Of a stretch of DNA of 64,000 bases, positions 60,273-64,000 are shown piece after piece. Where the stretch lies: contig CAJUPW010000011.1 of the NCBI GenBank assembly GCA_910588635.1, forward strand, positions 17,924-81,923, in the 5' to 3' direction. This DNA comes from an uncultured Oscillospiraceae bacterium (GTDB lineage Bacteria; Bacillota; Clostridia; Oscillospirales; Oscillospiraceae). A program made the position numbers and the translations under genes. Each line of letters opens with the position of its first letter. The first letter of the stretch is position 1. The notes beneath the pieces were generated by a model. It did not search any database, was not told where the DNA came from, and saw only the letters and a list, made by a program, of their open reading frames with translations.

Positions 60273-60773
60273 TCAGGCGGTTCCGTCGCGGGCCTCACGG
60301 CCTTCGGCGGGGCCGCTTTCCTCGTCGCTCTCGTCGAAATATGTCCAGTAAATAGACCCCGCCTTTTTCCCAAGGCGCCGCCTATATTTGAGATGGACAA
60401 TGTCAAAGATGTCCTCCCGCTCCTCCTCGGGCAGGAGGCGGAACATAGCCACGAGATCAGTCTCAAGGCTCGAGAGCGGACTCCCATCGCAGACGAGGCC
60501 CTGTTCACGCTTCACGGCCTCAAGGTCAAGCGGCGCGGGGGCGGAGTTCTCATTTGTTGCATCCTCGCCTGTTAGAACCCATTCCATAGAAACGCCGAGG
60601 GCGGTCGCGATCTTGTAGAGGGAAACCGTGTCGGGAACTCTTTTCCCCGTGCAATATTGGCTCAAGGCCGTGGTCGAAAGCCCTGTTTTGTTGCAGATGT
60701 CGAGCTGTCTCATGTCCAGCTCTTTGATACGCCTCGAAATTCTGTTTCCAACGTCCGAGAATACGATCTCCAT
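60273..60773 (-). CDS. XRE/CI-like repressor
   Basis: 166 residues. The N-terminal helix-turn-helix (about 8-68) reads ISRRIKELDMRQLDICNKTG, LSTTALSQYCTGKRVPDTVS, LYKIATALGVSMEWVLTGED. The C-terminal part has no peptidase motif (no Ser-Lys pair seen), so cleavage-type induction is unlikely. It is divergent from the early genes and probably represses the promoter at 60823, as in a lysogeny switch. Its tail is acidic. Confidence 0.88.
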   Translation of the reverse strand: MEIVFSDVGNRISRRIKELDMRQLDICNKTGLSTTALSQYCTGKRVPDTVSLYKIATALGVSMEWVLTGEDATNENSAPAPLDLEAVKREQGLVCDGSPLSSLETDLVAMFRLLPEEEREDIFDIVHLKYRRRLGKKAGSIYWTYFDESDEESGPAEGREARDGTA

Positions 60774-60822
60774 TGAAAATCCTCCCTTGTGAAATTTAAT
60801 TTAACAATCGAGAAGAAATCTA

Positions 60823-60851
60823 TTGACAAATCCTCATTTGTTAAATATAAT
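60823..60851 (+). promoter_or_regulatory. Early promoter of the element with palindromic operator in its spacer
   Basis: Perfect TTGACA (60823-60828), 17-base spacer, TATAAT (60846-60851). The palindrome ACAAAT-CCTC-ATTTGT (60826-60841) sits inside the spacer. ATTTAACAA (60799-60807) and TTGTTAAAT (60838-60846) form a second inverted pair between this promoter and the repressor gene. Both are candidate repressor sites. Confidence 0.8.
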
Positions 60852-60933
60852 AGGCTATGGTGAGATTAAAAATTTAAGCAAGAACAGCATACCACACCCC
60901 CGGCGAAAAGGAAAGCAGAAAAGGAGGCCGGTC

Positions 60934-61197
60934 GGTAGAGTAGAAGGGAGCGGCGAGGGCTTCACCCCCTTTACTTCAATTCATTCCTCGCCCCACAGAC
61001 AGGGCACAGCACCACGCGGCGGATGCCAGTCCGCCGGATGGGAACGCCGCAAGCGCGGCATCGGTGCTTCGAGAGTTCCGAAACCGAAGCATAGAGAAGG
61101 CCGGGTTTCTGTTCTTCCTCAACTGAAACCTCAATCTCGATCTTTGACTCGTATTTTTTCATGATAGAGCGCCCTCGTCGCTCCCCTCTACTCTACC
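60934..61197. repeat. 27-bp inverted repeat bracketing the zinc-ribbon gene
   Basis: Left arm 60934-60960 (begins GGTAGAGTAGAAGGGAG), right arm 61171-61197 as the inverse complement; 25 of 27 positions match. The 210 bases between hold exactly one small gene, transcribed against all other early genes. Such an arrangement is seen in invertible cassettes and in mini-elements with inverted ends; neither is shown. Confidence 0.75.
60971..61162 (-). CDS. Small zinc-ribbon protein of the element
   Basis: 63 residues with two CxxC knuckles (HRCRACG at about residue 34 and VLCPVCGARNELK at the end), a treble-clef or Com-like ribbon. The N-terminal part is charged (MKKYESKIEIEVSVEEEQ). It lies between 27-bp inverted repeats and is on the strand opposite to its neighbours. 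Start: ATG with GAGGG 9 bases upstream, inside the right arm. The function is unknown; RNA or DNA binding is inferred from the ribbon. A mate of similar size is common in phages. Confidence 0.7.
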   Translation of the reverse strand: MKKYESKIEIEVSVEEEQKPGLLYASVSELSKHRCRACGVPIRRTGIRRVVLCPVCGARNELK

Positions 61198-61230
61198 ACA
61201 GCCTCCCCGGAAAAGCAAAGGAGGCAGCAC

Positions 61231-61395
61231 ATGAGAAACGGTAAGAAGCCCACGCGGAAGCAGAAGATCAGGCTCGGGCAAGCGGGCCTCTCCCCGGAGA
61301 ACTGGCTCGTCATCAAGCAGAAGCAGAACGGCGAGCTCGTCATCCTCCACAAGCACACCGACAAGATCAGGGTCGTCCCGGCTTCGGTCGGCTGA
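61231..61395 (+). CDS. DUF6906-like small element protein
   Basis: 54 residues, basic N-terminus MRNGKKPTRKQKIRLGQAGL, then SPENWLVIKQKQNGELVILH and HTDKIRVVP. It resembles a small family (DUF6906) common in phages and elements of Clostridia; function unknown. The ATG follows AAAGGAGG and is the first rightward gene after the early promoter. Short, so easily missed. Confidence 0.65.
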   Translation: MRNGKKPTRKQKIRLGQAGLSPENWLVIKQKQNGELVILHKHTDKIRVVPASVG

Positions 61396-61424
61396 CCCGC
61401 CACAACAGGAAGGAGCAGCAGCAG

Positions 61425-62126
61425 ATGAACAGCTACAAGATCACATTCCACTACCCCGAGAGCGGCAACGAGACCGCCTACATCACCGAGCGGACAGAGG
61501 CAGCGGCCCGGAAGGGGCTCGTCAAGCGGTTCGGCAAGGACGCCGAGATCGTGGACATTGAGCTCCACGACACCGACGCCAACGCCACGAAGGAGCAGGA
61601 GCGGGAGACCATGGAGAAGATCAAGGCCATGGTCGCCGAGCTGGGCCCACAATCCTACCTCAAGACGGCCTTCGAGGGGGTCTTCGAGATCGCCGAGATG
61701 AACATCGACGAGGACGCGGCCTACAGCTTCCCGGGGCGGGTCAGTCTCCTCGAGGAGCAGCTCAAGGAGATGGGCAGCAAGTACAACGCGGCCCGCTCCG
61801 ATGTGGAGGTCTTGAACAGTCAGCTCGACCACGTCCGGGAGCAGCTCGCCGCCGCCCAGGAGCAGATCGCCACCCTCAAGCGGGGCCACCTCCCCGAGGA
61901 GCTCCGGCGCGATCTCTGGGTCATGACGACGACCGAGGCCGAGGCGAGCCGGGCCCGGATGGCGGAAGCCGCCGAGAAGATGGCCGTCGGCGCTGACAAC
62001 CCGGGATGTGTGCTTTTCAAGGACGCCGTCACCCTCTACCGCGCCGAGAAGGCCCGGGCCGAGGCCATGGAGCAGAGAGCCGCCGAGCTGGACGCCCTGG
62101 AGGGCGAGGAAGGAGGCGCGGCATGA
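61425..62126 (+). CDS. Element protein with long coiled coil, function unknown
   Basis: 233 residues. The N-terminus (MNSYKITFHYPESGNETAYI) is beta-like; from about residue 105 a coiled coil runs with heptads (SLLEEQLKEMGSKYNAARS, QLDHVREQLAAAQEQIATL). The tail is acidic. No family is recognised. AACAGGAAGGAGCAGCAGC precedes the ATG and recurs before the gene at 62413, indicating a duplicated translation-start segment. The next gene overlaps its stop. Confidence 0.6.
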   Translation: MNSYKITFHYPESGNETAYITERTEAAARKGLVKRFGKDAEIVDIELHDTDANATKEQERETMEKIKAMVAELGPQSYLKTAFEGVFEIAEMNIDEDAAYSFPGRVSLLEEQLKEMGSKYNAARSDVEVLNSQLDHVREQLAAAQEQIATLKRGHLPEELRRDLWVMTTTEAEASRARMAEAAEKMAVGADNPGCVLFKDAVTLYRAEKARAEAMEQRAAELDALEGEEGGAA

Positions 62127-62323
62127 AGCTCGTCGAAGTGGTGGGCGTCATGAACATCGCCGACGTCCGGGTCGCCTCGAAGACCATCCGGGAGCTTCTC
62201 CCAGAGCGGCCCCTCGATATGCGCCACAGCGACGCCGACCCCCTCCTCCGGCAGTACGGGGAGAGGGAGGTCGAGTCCATCACCGACGTCTGCAAGCTGG
62301 GCGTCACAATCTGGATTAAATAG
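62123..62323 (+). CDS. Small element protein, function unknown
   Basis: 66 residues, MKLVEVVGVMNIADVRVASK, ending in DVCKLGVTIWIK. Its ATG at 62123 makes an ATGA overlap with the upstream stop, and AAGGAGG precedes it. No motif is recognised; the fold is probably alpha/beta. Co-transcription with neighbours is likely. Confidence 0.6.
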   Translation: MKLVEVVGVMNIADVRVASKTIRELLPERPLDMRHSDADPLLRQYGEREVESITDVCKLGVTIWIK

Positions 62324-62412
62324 CCGAAACGCCCTCCGGGGCGTCGTCGGGAGGTGTCCTCTCCCGGCCCGATGATGGCAGGACGGACGAACAACAGGAA
62401 GGAGCAGCAGCT

Positions 62413-63501
62413 ATGAGAAAAATGAAGAAAATCAACGGGTTCCTCGTCGTGCGGTTCAACGACCGCGAGAAGCGGAACAACCCCACCCTCGGGAGCTTCG
62501 GCGTCATCGACGCGGAGCAGTACACGGGCGACCTCGACTTTGACCTGGACGCCTTCGAGTACACCGACGCCGACCTCATCGAGATCGCCGTCGAACAGGC
62601 CCGGGGCCTGGACGCCGAGGAGGACTTCGGCGAGGAGCCCACGACCTACACCGTCATCGCCGAGACGGCGGCGGAGGCCCGGGAGGAGGAGGTCGAGCCG
62701 AAGCTCCTCGCCCTCGCCCGGGAGCGGAAGCTCGAGACGCAGATCAAGAGCAAGCACTACCCGGACATCGACCCCCGGACGGCGTTCCACAATCTCGAGG
62801 GCTACAAGGCCGCGCTCTACGACCTGGGCCTCCTGGAAGCGGACGAGGCGGTCGTCGAGCCGGACGTCTTCGGAGCGGCGTGTCAGTTCTACACGGACGA
62901 GGACCACCGGGCCGACGTCGTCCTCCCCAGCGAGGCGGGGCCCGCCGTCCTGTCCGCCCACGACTTCGAGGAGGGGGAGACCTTCACAAACTGCACCGTC
63001 CAGACGCTCAAATGCCGCCGTTGTGGGATGGAGAGCTTCGCGTGGAGCAAGGGGCCGGGCCCGGAGCAGGAGGAGGCCCTCGCCTATGTGTGCGACGAGG
63101 TTTGTCGGTTCCGGGAGGGCCGGACACAAGAGGAGCTCGACGCCATTTGTGAGAAGTGCAAGGTCGAACGCTGGGCCCAGAGGTACATCCCGGAGCCGGA
63201 GCCCCGGGAGCGGGAGACCTTCGAGAACCTCCCCTCGGGCATGAGGGACGCCCCCAACACGCGGAAGGTCTACTCCCTGGGCCTCGCCCTCGCCGAGGAG
63301 TGCCCGGGTAACGATTGCAAGGTCTACCTGAACATCTTCAACATGGCCCGGGAGCTCGACAAGGCCCTGGACAAGGTGAAGCCGAACTCGGCCCCGTTCC
63401 TCGCCCTCCGCTCGGCCCTCATGCAACGGGCCCGGGAGCTCGGGGAGATGTACTTCGAGAACTACGCCATCCAGCAGTTCAAGGAGGGGATGCAGCCGTG
63501 A
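62413..63501 (+). CDS. Large element protein, function unknown
   Basis: 362 residues, acidic, N-terminal part with FLVVRFNDREKRNNPTLGS and YTGDLDFDLDAFEYTDADL. In the middle is a Cys cluster (about 203-250: LKCRRCGMES, YVCDEVCRF, AICEKCKVE), a probable zinc site. The C-terminal 100 residues are helical. No family is recognised. The ATG follows AGGAAGGAGC. The GTG of the next gene overlaps its stop. Confidence 0.6.
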   Translation: MRKMKKINGFLVVRFNDREKRNNPTLGSFGVIDAEQYTGDLDFDLDAFEYTDADLIEIAVEQARGLDAEEDFGEEPTTYTVIAETAAEAREEEVEPKLLALARERKLETQIKSKHYPDIDPRTAFHNLEGYKAALYDLGLLEADEAVVEPDVFGAACQFYTDEDHRADVVLPSEAGPAVLSAHDFEEGETFTNCTVQTLKCRRCGMESFAWSKGPGPEQEEALAYVCDEVCRFREGRTQEELDAICEKCKVERWAQRYIPEPEPRERETFENLPSGMRDAPNTRKVYSLGLALAEECPGNDCKVYLNIFNMARELDKALDKVKPNSAPFLALRSALMQRARELGEMYFENYAIQQFKEGMQP

Positions 63502-63893
63502 GGAAGCCCGCCACCATGCAGGAGGCCCGGGCGTTCGTGGAGGAGCTCCGGCGCGAGCTGCTCCGGCAGAAGCGGACGGTCGGCGACCCCCGGGCCCCTA
63601 TGCGGGCCCGGCCCGGGCAGGAGGAGGCGTTCGAGAAGGTGGAGGCGAACCTCGCGAGGGCGGAGCTCATTCTCAAGCTCCTCGCGATGGAGGCCCTCCG
63701 CACGGAGAAGCGGAAGGCGGTCAAGGCCGTCGACGCGCTGCTGGACGGGTTCATCATCTTCGGCCTCGCCTCCGCCGCCATGCTGGGCGTCGCCGCCGCC
63801 GCCGTGCTACTGAACGCCCCCTCGCCCGTCGTCCAGGCGACGGCGATCATCGGGGTCGGCGTGGCCCTGGCCCGGGCGGTCGCCCGGAAGTAG
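63498..63893 (+). CDS. Small element membrane protein
   Basis: 131 residues if the GTG at 63498 is used (overlap GTGA with the upstream stop; SD AAGGAGG about 10 bases before). The ATG at 63516 is the alternative. A charged helical N-terminus (ARAFVEELRRELLRQKRT) is followed by two hydrophobic segments (FIIFGLASAAMLGVAAAAVLL and VVQATAIIGVGVALARAV). Function unknown; not clearly a holin, whose position in a phage would be later. Confidence 0.55.
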   Translation: MRKPATMQEARAFVEELRRELLRQKRTVGDPRAPMRARPGQEEAFEKVEANLARAELILKLLAMEALRTEKRKAVKAVDALLDGFIIFGLASAAMLGVAAAAVLLNAPSPVVQATAIIGVGVALARAVARK

Positions 63894-63927
63894 CTCTAAG
63901 AGACAGTTCACAGGAAGGAGGACAGCG

Positions 63928-64000
63928 ATGAAACGCAGCACCGGGAAGCTCACCCCGTTCGGGAAGCTCGTCGTCAAGGCCCTCACCGACCAAGACATGA
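63928..64000 (+). CDS. Partial helix-turn-helix-type protein at the right edge
   Basis: Only 24 codons are visible, MKRSTGKLTPFGKLVVKALT then DQDM. The TPFGK-V-KALTDQDM pattern is the usual start of small phage helix-turn-helix regulators. AGGAAGGAGG precedes the ATG. In Mu-like phages such a gene lies just before the transposase genes, which would then be outside the window. Confidence 0.5.
   Translation, partial: MKRSTGKLTPFGKLVVKALTDQDM

Larger units (their letters stand above)
59562..64000. mobile_element. Left part of an integrated element, transposable-phage-like, running off the window
   Basis: The element begins where permease homology ends (59,562, reading TGTAGAGAGACAGG). A left end starting TGTA is what Mu-like phages show. 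It contains about 700 bases of noncoding, repeat-rich DNA, a leftward CI-like repressor, then rightward small genes, several with overlapping starts and stops. Leu codons switch from CTG to CTC, which sets it apart from the chromosome. No transposase or integrase is in view, so phage, ICE or transposon cannot be told apart. The HTH gene at the edge fits the Ner/Cro-type gene that precedes transposase genes in Mu-like phages. Confidence 0.75.

Overview
This 64-kb window reads as the chromosome of an anaerobic, spore-forming, butyrate-producing member of the Clostridia. The best guess is Oscillospiraceae of the Flavonifractor/Lawsonibacter/Intestinimonas type; this is inferred from gene content and the high GC, not from a marker gene. 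Supporting evidence is a butyryl-CoA dehydrogenase/EtfBA operon, both dipicolinate synthase subunits, a split transketolase, a T-box on thrS, a CIRCE-controlled clpB and strong AGGAGG ribosome binding sites.

Layout. 1-11 kb: bcd-etfB-etfA, dpaA-dpaB, a serpin lipoprotein, a zinc-ribbon protein, EF-P, split transketolase and thrS with its T-box leader. 11-21 kb: one tightly overlapping leftward operon for a cell-surface polymer (MurJ-type flippase, O-antigen-ligase-like protein, glycosyltransferase, two DUF4330 proteins, a glycosyltransferase-CsaB fusion) that runs without a break into a zinc ABC transporter (znuA, znuC, znuB). A divergent promoter drives a secreted SLH-domain protein at 21-24 kb, the kind of protein a CsaB-pyruvylated polymer would anchor. 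24-31 kb: hydroxyacid dehydrogenase, prmA, DegV, DUF1836, CmpB-like membrane protein, clpB. 31.3-31.8 kb: an unassigned transcript of about 440 nt with its own promoter and terminator. 32-35 kb: a two-component system.

35-48.5 kb holds two catabolic modules. The first is a LysR regulator divergent from an RraA-like protein, an SLC13 anion permease, a DUF6282 hydrolase and a hydroxyacid dehydrogenase. After tRNA-Leu comes the second: a tripartite tricarboxylate-type transporter (tctC, tctB, tctA), a sulfatase without signal peptide, a GntR/LacI-type regulator, an anaerobic sulfatase-maturing enzyme and a TauE/SafE exporter. Together these suggest uptake of a small organosulfate or related anion, desulfation in the cytoplasm and export of the sulfur oxyanion. 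A 160-bp MITE-like element and a MarR-MATE pair follow.

51-59.6 kb is a glycan phosphorolysis locus: GH94 phosphorylase, phosphohexomutase, YesM-type sensor kinase and a sugar ABC transporter. It carries two lesions. The kinase is frameshifted, and the second permease is cut off by a foreign element whose left end lies near 59,562. The element runs off the right edge and looks like the early region of a transposable phage or integrative element. It has a CI-like repressor, a consensus early promoter with a palindromic operator in its spacer, a small zinc-ribbon gene between 27-bp inverted repeats, and a run of small rightward genes with different codon use (CTC rather than CTG for Leu).

Outside this element, no rRNA, CRISPR array or complete transposase gene was seen.
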